From NCBI GenBank assembly GCA_965153355.1, contig OZ231127.1:61876001-61940000 (forward strand): a stretch of 64,000 nt of DNA. Reading direction: 5' to 3'. The notes under the pieces are model-generated. The model did no database searches and was not told the DNA's origin. It saw nothing but the letters and a program-made list of their open reading frames with translations. Within the stretch, counting starts at the first letter, position 1, and every line of letters begins with the position of its first letter. Source of the stretch: Flaccisagitta enflata (lineage: Eukaryota > Chaetognatha > Sagittoidea > Aphragmophora). Both the position numbers and the translations under genes were made by a program. Shown here piece by piece: positions 1 to 10,668 of this stretch.

Positions 1-1
1 T

Positions 2-115
2 TCTGCATTGGAAAAAGATATTTCGAATCTGAAAAAAATGTTAGAAAGCACTGTAAAAACGATTTTATCCTGTTTTGATACAGACCAACCTTCTAACGGT
101 TTTGGCCCTCTATAG
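2..115 (+). CDS. Possible C-terminal coding fragment of an upstream gene
   Basis: An open frame runs from the window edge to a TAG at 113-115 and gives about 37 residues. It starts SALEKDISNLKKMLES and ends NGFGPL. The first part looks like an amphipathic coiled coil. I do not recognise the protein. The stretch is short and could be open by chance. It lies just upstream of the LTR element and is not part of it. Confidence 0.22.
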   Translation, partial: SALEKDISNLKKMLESTVKTILSCFDTDQPSNGFGPL

Positions 116-376
116 AATGTGTTTTAAAAACATTCACTTTGAAAAAAATCATTTCATCAAATTTCTCTCATTCAAAGCAGCTGAACTGTTCATCTTCAAT
201 TCAATATTATTTCCAAATGAATTGAGCTAAATACACGCGATTGGGCTCATAATAAAGAAAATTCATAAAATTTTATGAAATTGTTGGAACAGATACAATG
301 GGGACATTTCAAATCAAGAAAACTGGGTTTTTTTTCACCACTTCCAATACGTTGCTCAAAGAAGATGGATCCTCTG

Positions 377-884
377 TGTGCCCGCTCGCTCCCTTTCTTA
401 CTAACCGGAGTAGTAGTGACGACGCAATTAACGGTCTGAAATAATTTATTAGCAATCATTAGTAATCATTAACAATGAGCAGTAATAATTGGCAATCATT
501 AGTACATCAATTTACTTCTGTACAAAGCTTAGTACCTGAAACTTCAACTCATTTCGGCATTCAGGGAACCAGAGGGTAAGTAATGCTAATCAATTCATCA
601 TTAATCTGCAAAGGATAGAAAAAGAGTAACATTAGTAGGCTTATTTACTCCTAATCGCAAATAAACAATGAGAGCGAAGGAATAAAGACGAGCGAATGGA
701 CTAAACAGCAGGTAAACGCTCTTATAAAGAAATTCTCTTGGCATGTATCATCAACTTCAGCTCAGTTTCCGTTCGATTCGAAGCGGTGAACTACTAATAG
801 AGGGCGTTGCTAAAAGGGTAAGTTTTAAGGGCAAAGTAAGGTCTTAAAACAAATGAACAGTGCTTGCTCACGCGAGCCCGCACA
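377..884 (-). repeat. 3' LTR
   Basis: Direct copy of 5609-6116. By eye they differ at about three positions (near 739 and 757-759 in this copy). TG...CA termini are present, and the TSD CTCTG occupies 372-376. Confidence 0.9.
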
Positions 885-909
885 CCCCCCACCTGGACTG
901 TAAAACATG

Positions 910-1097
910 TCCAGCGCAAGCATGAGAAATCGTAAGCGCAAGCATGAGAAATTGTAAGCGCAAGCATGAGAAATTGTAAGCGCAAGCATGAGAAATCGTA
1001 AGCGCAAGCATGAGAAATTGTAAGCGCAAGCATGAGAAATCATAAGCGCAAGCATGAGAAATCGTAAGCGCAAGCATGAGAAATCGTAAGCGCAAGC
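910..1097. repeat. 22-bp tandem array in the LTR element
   Basis: About eight units with core GCAAGCATGAGAAAT follow the polypurine tract. The array is inside the LTR element and produces spurious open frames on the minus strand. Confidence 0.85.
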
Positions 1098-1533
1098 TTG
1101 AAAGCGTGAAAGCCAAAGGCCAAACTTGAAAGCGTGAAAGCAAAAGGCCAAACTTGAAAGCATGGAAGCAAAAGGCCAAACTCAGAAGCAAAAGGCCAAA
1201 CTTGAAAGCATGAAAGCAAAAGGCCAAATTTGAAAGCATGAAAGCAAAAGGCCTAATTTGAAAGCATGAAAGCAAAAGGCCAAACTTGAAAGCATGAAAG
1301 CAAAAGGCCAAACTTGAAAGCATGAAAGCAAAAAGGCCAAACATGAAAGCATAAGGCCAAACATGAAAGCATGAAAGCAAAAGGCCAAACTTGAAAGCGT
1401 GAAAGCAAAAGGCCAAACTTGGAAGCATGAAAGCAAAAGGCCAGACTTGGAAGCGTGAAGGCCAAACTTGAAAGCATGAAAGCAAAAGGCCAAACTTGAA
1501 AGCATGAAAGCAAAAGGCCAAACTTGAAAGGAA
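1098..1533. repeat. Degenerate 27-28-bp tandem array (AAAGGCCAAACTTGAAAGC)
   Basis: Roughly 15 variable units with the core AAAGGCCAAACTTGAAAGC adjoin the 22-bp array. No protein is likely. The rest of 1534-2548, up to the ORF end, is unique-looking sequence with several loosely repeated AACTTCAG segments (1705-1900). Confidence 0.8.
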
Positions 1534-2548
1534 GAGCATCGTAATGCCTGTAATAATTCTCTTTATCTTATCAAATGTTTTGGGGAATTATTTACCCATC
1601 CTACTTTAAAATGAAAAGAATGTGAGGGAAAGATTGGGGCAGTCACGAATTTAAAGAGGGGAAAATTCCGTTCAAACAAAAGAGAATTCATCAAAATGAA
1701 AATCTTAAACTTCAGCGTAACTGTTGACTCAAAATCTTTGTCAACATTAGGGAAAAGATAAATGTAAGCATCTTAAACTTCAGGGTAGTTGTTGACGCAA
1801 AATCTCTATCAACAAGAGTAAATGTACATGAAATCTGAACTTACTTATTTTCATGAACGTAATGAAAAGCTTACAAGCATCATTAACTTCAAGGTGGTTG
1901 TTGATGCGCAAATCAACAAAAGAAAATTACTCGGGATCGTATCATGGAGAGAGTAATGTAAGAAAATGAAGCATCTCTAACTGCATTGTGTAGTAGATGC
2001 AAAGAAAAAGCTTGAAACTTAAATCGGAAAAGGAAAGCGTCATTAATCGCAATGTAATTGTTAACGCAAACAAAAACTTTTCCCTTTCATTCCCCCCCCC
2101 CCCCCACGTCCTTCATTCCATGTAAATCTAACCCAAAGAACCAATGCTCGACGGCAAGTTGCTGTTGGAGATAGAAGGGAAAGTCTGTAGGAGCGGAGAT
2201 GCAGAGAATAATCGTCGACGCGTAAACTCATTCTAGAGCAGCGTGCAGGAGCGTCGAATTTATGTCGTATCATTGGGGCTTATCACTGAAGCCATATTTC
2301 ATATCATAACGGCGGGCTCTTTTATCACTAGAGCAGCTTTCATTGAGACTTGAGGGACATTTCACGTCGGCAAATTCAAAGATGAATTAAATCAATGAGA
2401 GCTTGAACTAACTGACGAGAAAGAGCTAAAAAAGAGTGAGATTATTAAGAGCAACAATGAAATGTTATCACAATAACGGCGTCTTCTCTTCGTCGAATTG
2501 AGCGAAGATGCCGAAGGTTAACATTGAACTCATTTCCCACTTCTTCCC

Positions 2549-5410
2549 TCATGATGACGTAGCGTCGGTAACGTAATCAGAAGGCCCGTGACATTGTTGC
2601 CGCGGGAAAAGGCTTGAGGTAGCGGCCGGGAATATCGTAGGGTAGCGGCCGGGAATATCGTAGGGTAGCGGCCGGGAATATCGTAGGGTAGCGGCCGGGA
2701 ATATCGTGGGGTAGCGGCCGGGAATATCGTGGGGTAGCGGCCGGGAATCTCGTAGGGTAGCGGCCGGGAATCTCGTAGGGTAGCGGCCGGGAATCTCGTG
2801 GGTAGCGGCCGGGAATCTCGCGGCGTAGCAACCAGGAGAAGCGTGATTGTGGCCCGTAGAAGCGTGATGGTGGCCCGTAGAATCGTGATTGTGGCCCGTA
2901 GGAGCGTGATTGATTTTCGAGTGGAGATAGAGAATTTTCTTTTTTCTTCTTTTTCTCCTCTTGGACTCGAATTCGTAACGTCGAGGACGCGGCTTTTTGT
3001 TCTCTTTTCTGGCGTAGAAAAGTTGAGGGGGAAAAAATCTCTTCTTCTTTCGCTTTTTTGCCCTCGCGTAAGTCTTTTCGTCGCAAAAATCTCGACGATG
3101 GGTCCCTCCAAAAAAAGAGAGGAAAGGAAAAGCTTTGCAGTTTTCAGATGACGACGGACGGCCGTCAGATGAATCTTTGCCGTCTGCAGATGAATCTTGA
3201 TAGTCTGCAGATGTTCGGCGGTCGATAGAAGAAGCTCGGTAGTCTGTAGATGATGTCAACAGATGATTGACGGATGCTTGGCAGTCTACAGATAACGACC
3301 GACGATCGAAGGTGAAGGCTTGTTCATTCACAGATAATACTTGGCGGTCTTCAGATGATGACTGAAGATGAAAAGAAGAGACGTGGATGTCTTCAGATGA
3401 CAACGGGCGATCGTCAGATGATTCTTGAGGGTCTGCAGATGACTGACGGTCGACAGATGAATATTGGTAGTCTGCAGATGAATCTTGGTAGTCTGCAGAT
3501 GAATCTTGGTAGTCTGCAGATGAATCTTGGTAGTCTGCAGATGTTCGACGATCGATAGAGGAAGCTTGGTAGTCTGTAGATGATGTCAACAGATGACTGA
3601 CGGAGGCTTGGCAGTCTACAGATAACGACCGACGATCGAAGGTGAAGGCTTGTTCATTCACAGATGATACTTGGTGGTCTTCAGATGATGACTGAAGATG
3701 AAAAGAAGAGACGTGGATGTCCTCAGATGACGACGGGCGATCGTCAGATGATTCTTGAGGGTCTGCAGATGATGACTGACGGTCAACAGAATAAGCTTGG
3801 CGGTCTGTAGATGTTGTCAACGGATGATTGACTGAAGCTTGGTAGTCTACAGATGATGACCGACGATCGAAAGTAAAGGCTTGTTCATTAGCAGATGATA
3901 CTTGGTGGTCTTCAGATGATGACTGAAGATGGAAAGAATAGACTTGGATGTCTTCAGATGACGACGGACGGTCGTCAGATGATTCTTGGCTGTCTGCAGA
4001 TAATGACCGACAGTCGACAGAATAAGCTTGGCGGTCTGTAGATGATGTCAACGGATGATTGACCGAAGAAGCTTGGTGGTCTACAGATGTCGACGGACGT
4101 GGACGGTCGATCAAAGAGGCTTGATAGTCTGCAGATGAATTCGTAACAGGTGCCGGCGGAGTCTCGGCAGGTGCCGGCGGAATCTTGGCAGGTGCCGGCG
4201 GAATCTTGGCAGGTGCCGGCGGAATCTGGGCAGGTGCCGGCGGAATCTTAGCAGATGCCGGCAAATTTGTGAGAGATGCCGACAAAATCGTAGCAGGTGC
4301 CGATGTAATCGTGGCAAACACCGGCGTAATCGTATTAGAAGTGGAGAGAAGAGATGAATCTTCTTGGATGTGAAGGGGCGCGTCAGAGTAATGAAGAGGC
4401 CGTAAAGGAAGAGAAAAGTTTGCGGCAGTGAGAAGATGATTTTCTTCGTTGATCGATGGTTGCGGGACTGGAGGCACTTCCGGTTGTGAGGCGGTTGTAC
4501 TTGAGACGTCGAAGGTTTCTTTTCCTTCCTTCTCCCTCTCTTTCACTCCAGCTCTTTCTTTTCCCTCTCTTTCCATCGTCAACATGAATTCGTTCATCTC
4601 CTCCTTTATCTCAATCATAATGTTGCCAATTTTCTCACTATCTCCGTCCATCATGGCTTCGTAGATAGAGTCCAATTCACTTTCTGTTGCCACTTCCAAT
4701 TCCGTTTCTTTCATTCTAAAACGGAAATTCATTTCTTCATCCAAATTCATAATTTCTTTTATTTTTCTTTCAAGTCTTTGCAACAACGACTCTTTTCTTT
4801 CTTGTTCGTCGTTGTTGTAATTGGATTCCAAGTGAGTGGCAAGGACATCCGAATGAAGAGGAAGGTGTTGATTGTTAGTCAATGCCTTGTGCGCGACTCG
4901 GCAATCGACATCACCACCCCCTCTATCACTTCCGCCGCCACCATCATGGCCGCCGCCTCCACCATCGAGAACGCCGTCGCCGCCACTTTTTCTTAGACTG
5001 ATGTCAACACCACCGCCACTTTCATCCTCCTCCTGGCCATTCATCGTCGTAGTGGCGTGAGACTCTTGCTCAGTGCCGAAGGCAGCATTGTAGAGGAAAA
5101 GTTTTGGTAAATGCATCAAACTAAATGGCGACTGTCCATACATGAATCGGCGTGTCTCTTCCAGTAGGAGACGATAAGGCTCGATGACGACGTAGAAATA
5201 TTCCCACAATTGGTAGGAAATGTCTTGTAGTTGCAGCGTGACAACGGCGTAGCTGATGGCGTTATTTGCAGCGCAAAATAACTGATGAATGCGTAAGGTA
5301 GTCTCCGCGGAACGCGTCGTAACGGAGATGAGAGAATCGTAGAGTAGTTGATAGATGGCAGGAAGCTGATGCCGATCCATCGCTTGGTGGACGTGACTCT
5401 TGACGCCCAT
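2549..5410 (-). CDS. 953-codon ORF of the LTR element, function unknown
   Basis: The frame stays open for 2.86 kb inside the LTR element. Residues 1-115 are of normal complexity (MGVKSHV..., HQLPAIYQLLYD, LWEYFYVVIEPYRLL) and could be a folded, possibly Gag-like or captured domain. A Gly/Asp-rich stretch follows near 130-165, then a charged coiled-coil-like segment near 200-290 and a Pro-Ala repeat (IPPAPAK) near 380-420. Next is a Ser/Asp/Gln-rich region with a long degenerate repeat (SSEDHQVSS, AFTFDRRS) to about 770. It is followed by basic Lys/Arg clusters, a His/Gly repeat and a C-terminal array (RPLPYDIPGRYP). The tail is coded by a 23-bp DNA repeat, which is open in all frames, so the C-terminal part is less certain to be protein. 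There is no zinc knuckle, protease or RT. The start at 5410 lies in a leader repeat; a Met 10 codons later is an alternative. Confidence 0.55.
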   Translation of the reverse strand: MGVKSHVHQAMDRHQLPAIYQLLYDSLISVTTRSAETTLRIHQLFCAANNAISYAVVTLQLQDISYQLWEYFYVVIEPYRLLLEETRRFMYGQSPFSLMHLPKLFLYNAAFGTEQESHATTTMNGQEEDESGGGVDISLRKSGGDGVLDGGGGGHDGGGGSDRGGGDVDCRVAHKALTNNQHLPLHSDVLATHLESNYNNDEQERKESLLQRLERKIKEIMNLDEEMNFRFRMKETELEVATESELDSIYEAMMDGDSEKIGNIMIEIKEEMNEFMLTMEREGKERAGVKEREKEGKETFDVSSTTASQPEVPPVPQPSINEENHLLTAANFSLPLRPLHYSDAPLHIQEDSSLLSTSNTITPVFATITSAPATILSASLTNLPASAKIPPAPAQIPPAPAKIPPAPAKIPPAPAETPPAPVTNSSADYQASLIDRPRPSTSVDHQASSVNHPLTSSTDRQAYSVDCRSLSADSQESSDDRPSSSEDIQVYSFHLQSSSEDHQVSSANEQAFTFDRRSSSVDYQASVNHPLTTSTDRQAYSVDRQSSSADPQESSDDRPSSSEDIHVSSFHLQSSSEDHQVSSVNEQAFTFDRRSLSVDCQASVSHLLTSSTDYQASSIDRRTSADYQDSSADYQDSSADYQDSSADYQYSSVDRQSSADPQESSDDRPLSSEDIHVSSFHLQSSSEDRQVLSVNEQAFTFDRRSLSVDCQASVNHLLTSSTDYRASSIDRRTSADYQDSSADGKDSSDGRPSSSENCKAFPFLSFFGGTHRRDFCDEKTYARAKKRKKKRFFPPQLFYARKENKKPRPRRYEFESKRRKRRKKKILYLHSKINHAPTGHNHDSTGHHHASTGHNHASPGCYAARFPAATHEIPGRYPTRFPAATLRDSRPLPHDIPGRYPTIFPAATLRYSRPLPYDIPGRYPTIFPAATSSLFPRQQCHGPSDYVTDATSS
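2616..2830. repeat. 23-bp tandem array (TAGCGGCCGGGAATATCGT)
   Basis: About nine units with core TAGCGGCCGGGAATATCGT code for the C-terminal tail of the 953-codon ORF. A period of 23 rotates the frame, so all frames stay open here. Confidence 0.85.
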
Positions 5411-5535
5411 AGTTGAGTCGGCTGTAATCGGTTCCGACTATGAAATTCCGAGGACGTGACTCTTGACGTCCATCGTTACGTTGGCGGGAATCGGTTCCAA
5501 CGTTAAACTTCAGAGGACGTAGCTCTTGACGTCCA
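5393..5535 (-). repeat. Leader tandem repeat containing ATG, three copies
   Basis: The block GAGGACGTGACTCTTGACG (plus strand) recurs about every 60 bp at roughly 5393, 5452 and 5512. On the minus strand each copy contains an ATG followed by codons for G/D-V-K-S. Only the copy at 5408-5410 opens the long ORF; the other two run into stops quickly. Confidence 0.6.
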
Positions 5536-5608
5536 TCGTAACATCGCCACCAATGACGTCAGCGGGGCTCGGCGCCGACGACGATCAGCGAAGCGATGAG
5601 TTGAAGCT

Positions 5609-6116
5609 TGTGCCCGCTCGCTCCCTTTCTTACTAACCGGAGTAGTAGTGACGACGCAATTAACGGTCTGAAATAATTTATTAGCAATCATTAGTAATCA
5701 TTAACAATGAGCAGTAATAATTGGCAATCATTAGTACATCAATTTACTTCTGTACAAAGCTTAGTACCTGAAACTTCAACTCATTTCGGCATTCAGGGAA
5801 CCAGAGGGTAAGTAATGCTAATCAATTCATCATTAATCTGCAAAGGATAGAAAAAGAGTAACATTAGTAGGCTTATTTACTCCTAATCGCAAATAAACAA
5901 TGAGAGCGAAGGAATAAAGACGAGCGAATGGACTAAACAGCAGGTAAACGCTCTTATAAGGAAATTCTCTTGGCATGTATCATCAATTCCAGCTCAGTTT
6001 CCGTTCGATTCGAAGCGGTGAACTACTAATAGAGGGCGTTGCTAAAAGGGTAAGTTTTAAGGGCAAAGTAAGGTCTTAAAACAAATGAACAGTGCTTGCT
6101 CACGCGAGCCCGCACA
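5609..6116 (-). repeat. 5' LTR
   Basis: Direct copy of 377-884, followed by the second TSD copy CTCTG at 6117-6121. On the minus strand it precedes the leader of the internal ORF. I could not match the first bases inside it to a familiar tRNA 3' end, so the primer binding site is not identified. Confidence 0.9.
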
Positions 6117-6383
6117 CTCTGGGTTGTCTTCATAAGTCCAAATGTTTAATCAAGAAACAAAGTGAGCATATCTAAAATTTTAATTGAATTTGAATCAAGT
6201 TTGGTAACATCCAACAATTTTTGCTAAATATTTTAGTGGGAACCACTAATTTTATGTTCAAAACCATTAAAAATCCTCGATTTTCCTTTGAAACATCAAA
6301 AAAGCTGTAGTTTTTCAAAACGATGCGAGCACTAAGTAGTTCTTCCTCATAGACTCTGAACTGAACAGTAAAAAATCGTTTTT

Positions 6384-6818
6384 AGTCGCGTGCACGCGAC
6401 TCTACACCCCGCTTTGTCCGTCCGTTGGTCCGTCGGTCCGTCGGTCCATCGGTCCGTCCGTCCGTCCGTCCGTCGGTCCGTCACACTTTACTTTTTTTGT
6501 TATATAACGTCAACTCTTAGATCATTTTAAGTCTTTTTTAGTCATTAATAGTTATTCTAAGTCATTCTGAGTCATTCTAAGTCATTTTAAGTCATTCCAA
6601 GTCATTTTAAGTTATTTCAAGTCATATTTGGTCATTAGGTTTTTTAGTTATTTTAAGTCCTTTTTGGACATTTTAAGTCATTCAAAGTCATTCTAAGTCA
6701 TTCTAAGTCATTCTAAGTCATTCTAAGTCATTCTAAGTCATTCTAAGTCATTCAAAGTCGTTCTAAGTCATTCTTACCTTGTAAATCTCGCACGCGACTT
6801 ATAGGTGTTGGCCTTGTT
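6384..6818 (+). mobile_element. Hairpin-ended element, long form with 10-bp tandem core
   Basis: It starts with the perfect palindrome AGTCGCGTGCACGCGACT, then CTCTACACCCCG, then a GTCC/GTCG tract. An array of about 20 variable units of AAGTCATTCT follows. It ends GCACGCGACTTATAGG...GGCCTTGTTT. The subterminal GCACGCGACT is the reverse complement of the first ten bases. This is the clearest long member of the family. Confidence 0.7.
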
Positions 6819-6857
6819 TAAGAGCTCTCTGGATCTTTTTACAAAATTGATCTACTA

Positions 6858-6916
6858 TCTCTAGAAGCAAAGTTATGTCGTTTTCTTTTGTATCATTTGG
6901 CGCGGTATTCCCTGTA
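6858..6916 (-). repeat. Solo end of the CAGGGAATACC MITE
   Basis: The end TCGTTTTCTTTTGT...GGTATTCCCTGTA matches the right terminus of the MITE at 19177-19944. I find no opposite end nearby, so it is a truncated copy. Confidence 0.5.
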
Positions 6917-7321
6917 ACTAAAAACCCTGAATGATGCAAACTGCAGAGGCGTCGGGGCATCGGAAAGTCGTACCGACCGACCGACAGACTGAAGGACACG
7001 TCGTTAAAGCAACTTGTCAGTAATTGCCAGCGGGCGAGAATGATATTTCTGTTTTTACTCGTCTCAACTGGATATCTCTCCGTACGTAAGAAGATTAAGT
7101 CTCCGTGTGAGATCGATCCTGCACACAGAATATCGATTCCGAGACTCGAGTTATGATAAACGGCGGGGAAAAAAGCGAGACTAGCTGTAAAACAAACATT
7201 GATAATTTAAGCATTACGCATGTCATACATGTTTGTACACGTGTTTTTATGGAGATCTGATGTATTTCTAAAATGAAAAAAAAATCTCTTTTTTTTTAGT
7301 ATGACATGCCACTTTAATCAG

Positions 7322-7468
7322 TACAGTAGGACCCCGCCTCATCGGTCCCATTGGGACTAAAAAATTTTCACCTTTATCTCAGTATCACTTTTAAAGAGAG
7401 ATGAAATCACATTAAAAATGATCATTTGGGACCTTAAAATATCGACCTTTTTGCGGCGTTCCACTGTA
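7322..7468. mobile_element. 147-bp pogo/Tigger-like MITE
   Basis: The termini TACAGTAGGACCCCGCC and, on the opposite strand, TACAGTGGAACGCCGC form imperfect inverted repeats. CAGTRGRAC-type ends flanked by TA are typical of pogo-like Tc1/mariner MITEs. It has no coding capacity. Confidence 0.6.
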
Positions 7469-8182
7469 TTTGTAAAGTTTTTGCAGTAGCAATAGTGGCT
7501 TTATCACATTTCTATTTGAGAAGAGGGGGGGGGGGATTTACACAGAAAATGGTAACAGGAATGTTATGTTTGTAATTTATTCAGTCATGATAATTGGTTT
7601 TGTTTGTAAAACCAAATCCACGTCACTAATCAGAAAGATGGGAAGGTGATTGCAGTTATCCATGTGGGATGTTTGATTGTGACTCACCAGTTCTCAGTCT
7701 TTAGCTCTTTGGGAATGAATAACCTTCGTTTGGAAACATTAGATAGCTCCCGGCTTTGATTATTTCTTTAGCTGAATAAACATTTCAGATCCAGGAAATT
7801 GATATTTGGGCCGGAGTTCTTTAAAACAAACTCAAAATTACGGTTAGACAGTTTTAATGGGATCTTTTCATGATTTACTATGATGGTCATGGATTTTATC
7901 TTCGGTTTTATTCTTTAAATATACCTCAGTCACATCTAACTATCAGATACTCGAATTGATTGCTGTGGTTTGTCAATCCGCCCTGTCCATGTACTAGCTT
8001 TACCTTAGTTTTCTTTCTTGTCAATATGAATTGATTATTTTTCGGCTTATATTTCGCTAAATGAAAGCAAGTTTGTCTTGTTGTTTAACAAACATGCCAT
8101 CGCCCTAAGGAAAGTTTTGCTTGGCGCCCAAATTTCATTAGTTGAAAGTTCGTTGTTTTTCCTTGGTTGTTCCTTTCTTTTT

Positions 8183-8390
8183 AGTTGCGGACACGCAACT
8201 CTGTAAGAGGCTTTGTCCGTCCGCCGGTCCGTCCGTGAGCACGAGTCGAAAAGTGGAAAAACGAGCGTTTTAGAAGCTTTTTGTTTATGTGTATGGAGGG
8301 GGGGTTGGGTGGGGCGTTGGGTGTGGATGGGAGTTGGCTGCCCCTGCCCACCCATCCTCAACGATATTGTGACCCCGCGTCACTTGTTTT
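8183..8390 (+). mobile_element. Hairpin-ended element, AGTTGCGGAC class
   Basis: It begins with the hairpin AGTTGCGGACACGCAACT, followed by CTGTAAGAGGCTTTGTCCGTCC. A G-rich middle leads to CCTGCCCACCCATCC and the end GTGACCCCGCGTCACTTGTTTT. That right end is shared with the copies at 14637 and 38849. Confidence 0.6.
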
Positions 8391-9618
8391 TCCACATTCT
8401 CGATGTTGACAAAGAAAACGTCTCTTTTAAACATATGTCATGAACATTTTTCCCATCTTAAGAATCTTTAGCCAGGCAACGATGACATCTAACCTTTCCA
8501 TGTGGAAGCTGCCCGAAGAAACACTGATTAGTAATATATACAACTGTAGAATATATAAGCACATAAAGGAATTATCAACATAAAGCTATCTGAATGGCGA
8601 GTCGGGATGGGAAGAAAAAGGTCAGTCAATGCAGAAAATGTCTTCTTCTCCTTAACCCACAAGAAAAAAAACTGCGACCTCAGTTTTCTTCTACTTGTTG
8701 GTTTAACGTCTTCTTCTCGTTCTTCTCATCATCTCATTATGGTTTTTTCTTCTCTCCTTTTCCGCCTTACTTGCTTCGCAATCTTGACTCTCTCGTTTTC
8801 TTTCTTTTCTTAATCTTTTATCCTTCTTCTTTTGTCGCCTTCACGCTACTCTATAACAAACAGTGTCGGTCTTTCCGTCTGTCAGTACAGCTTTGTCGTA
8901 TTTCACCAGTGGTTCATGCATCACTTCCTCTGAGAAATCTCTACAGCGCCTCCTTTACCAACACAATACTCCCCTCTTTCCGCCTTCCCCTGGACAGTAG
9001 GCAGTGACTACCTATGAGTGGCAGGATATTTCCATCCGCCACTTTAAACTTGAAGCCTTCCAAACCTACCAAAATCACCCAATTAGCCCAAACCCGCCTT
9101 CACCACCTTGACTAGGGTAGCCCGTCACTTTTCGTGTACATGTGGCCGTGTTTTATCACTATTTTTTTTACTTTCTCTGTAGTCACGTAACTTACAAGGT
9201 CACCTTCGTCGATGTACAACCATAAATAAATCCCCTCTCGTCTTTTTTCTCTTGCTCTTCAGGCGGGATCTCATCTTTGAAATGTCTTTTTTGTTACCTC
9301 ACACACGCGTGCGCGCTCGCGCGCGCCTCAATCACCTCTCATACAAGTTTTAGTGCCCGATTCTATCCATTTTATGTGATATAAAGCCTCTTCTTTTTTC
9401 AGGTTTGAGTGTACTAGCACTCTAGCAGTGTTTCTGATCGTGATCATGTTGTTTCTATTCATGATCTGATTTAATTGTCTACCTGATCATCTTAGATGGA
9501 CTTAAAACGACTTCGCTCTTCTATCGGAAGAAAAATATCACGTATTCACACAAAGCTTACTCCCCACACTTACCCACACAAACCATAGAACCATCGAGTC
9601 ATCCCTACGACGCCTTTT
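8391..9618. other. Pyrimidine-rich non-coding stretch
   Basis: No gene is supported. Several open frames here are Ser/Phe/Leu-rich readings of CT-rich sequence. At about 9300-9327 there is an alternating purine-pyrimidine CACACGCGTGCGCG tract, a possible Z-DNA former. Confidence 0.45.
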
Positions 9619-9967
9619 AAAAAAAGACGCACCTTTGAATGGCAGATTATGCTCATGAACATTTCATAAAATCGATCCAGATTTTAGATAAAAATAGTTT
9701 CATTTAGTTTCTAATTTTTAATCTTGTATTCCTAATTTGTTTCATTTTAAAACGGCATTAGTTTTGATAAAAACATTGCTCATTTGAGTTTATGAAAGAA
9801 TGCATTTCAGTAAATTAGGTTTTCTATTTGAAGGGCTCTAGCTTCTGAACCATTTTAGATACATGGAAGATTTCATGATAATTTCCACAGACTCCTTAAC
9901 TGAAAAAAAAAGTTTAAACTACTTTTTTTGAAAATTTTGTCAATCAGTGAATAGATGCGTCTTTTTA
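9619..9967. mobile_element. AAGACGCAC MITE, copy 1
   Basis: It starts AAAAAAAGACGCACCTTTGA and ends GATGCGTCTTTTTA. The related copies at 51936-52288 and 56211-56601 share the ends and internal phrases such as AATGGC near the start. The poly(A)/poly(T) runs at the ends are part of the inverted repeat. Confidence 0.6.
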
Positions 9968-10497
9968 TACTCGCTTGGTATTGTATGTCCTCTTAAATCC
10001 CGGCCTCAATCATCCATGAGCATGAAAGGAAAAGTGACAAGTAAAGTGCGCCCCCCCCTCCCTCCCCGTCTCCTTGTCATATCCTTCACTGAATGGCCAA
10101 TTGCCCGTTCTCCCATCATATCATCTCCTAAAGCATAAAGCGAGTCCCTCGTCGTCGACACAATGGGATTTTTCCGCATTATGTTGTATTGAAAACAGGG
10201 ATTGGCACAATCTCTAAGGATTTATATCGGGCACCCGACAGGCAACAACAACCTTGCACCTTCTTTTTTCATATCGGTTGTATTTGATTTTTCTTTCTTT
10301 TTGCCAATTCTTTCTTTCTTTTCTTGTTTTTTTTTCCTTTTTTTTTTTTCTTTTTTATCTTCATCTTCCTCCCGCCTTCATTCGTCCATTTTTTTCTTAG
10401 TCCTTCTTAATCGTCATGCATTCTTTCTTCTTGTTTACTCTTTTCCAGTTGTTTTTTGTTGCTGTTGCTGTTGTTGTTCTTCTTTTTCGTGTTCTTG

Positions 10498-10637
10498 TTC
10501 TTTTTCTTCTTCTTCTTCTTCTTCTTCTTCTTCTTCTTCTTCTTCTTCTTCTTCTTCTTCTTCTTCTTCTTCTTTTTCTTCTTCTTCTCTTTCTTTTTCT
10601 TTTTCTTCTTCTTCTTTTTCTTCTTCTTCTTCTTCTT

Positions 10638-10668
<31 letters not shown>
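10498..10668 (+). repeat. (TTC)n microsatellite
   Basis: About 170 bp of TTC with some TTTTC interruptions. It is open in all frames as poly-Ser, poly-Leu or poly-Phe. The wider 9968-11626 stretch is pyrimidine-rich and shows no gene. Confidence 0.95.

Larger units (their letters stand above)
377..6116 (-). mobile_element. Complete LTR retrotransposon lacking recognisable pol
   Basis: Two 508-bp direct repeats (377-884 and 5609-6116) begin TGTGC and end GCACA. The 5 bases before the left copy and after the right copy are both CTCTG, a clean target-site duplication. Immediately inside the left LTR, read on the minus strand, is the purine run AGGTGGGGGG, which fits a polypurine tract before a 3' LTR. 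The element is therefore read right to left. Inside it I find one long minus-strand ORF and several tandem arrays. I see no reverse transcriptase, integrase, RNase H or protease motif on either strand. It looks like a non-autonomous (LARD or TR-GAG type) element mobilised in trans. The almost identical LTRs imply a recent insertion. Confidence 0.9.
6122..8182. other. Non-coding stretch around two short elements
   Basis: Outside the elements listed at 6384-6818, 6858-6916 and 7322-7468, I find no exon, RNA gene or strong repeat. The sequence is AT-rich with many stops in all frames. Confidence 0.5.

Noticed and set aside
868-1539. 223-residue minus-strand frame in the LTR element
   Set aside because: Only the 22- and 27-bp tandem arrays are translated; other frames are equally open.
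2549-5410. Reading the 953-codon ORF as an ordinary host gene
   Set aside because: It lies wholly between two LTRs with a perfect TSD, so it is cargo or Gag of the element unless capture is shown.
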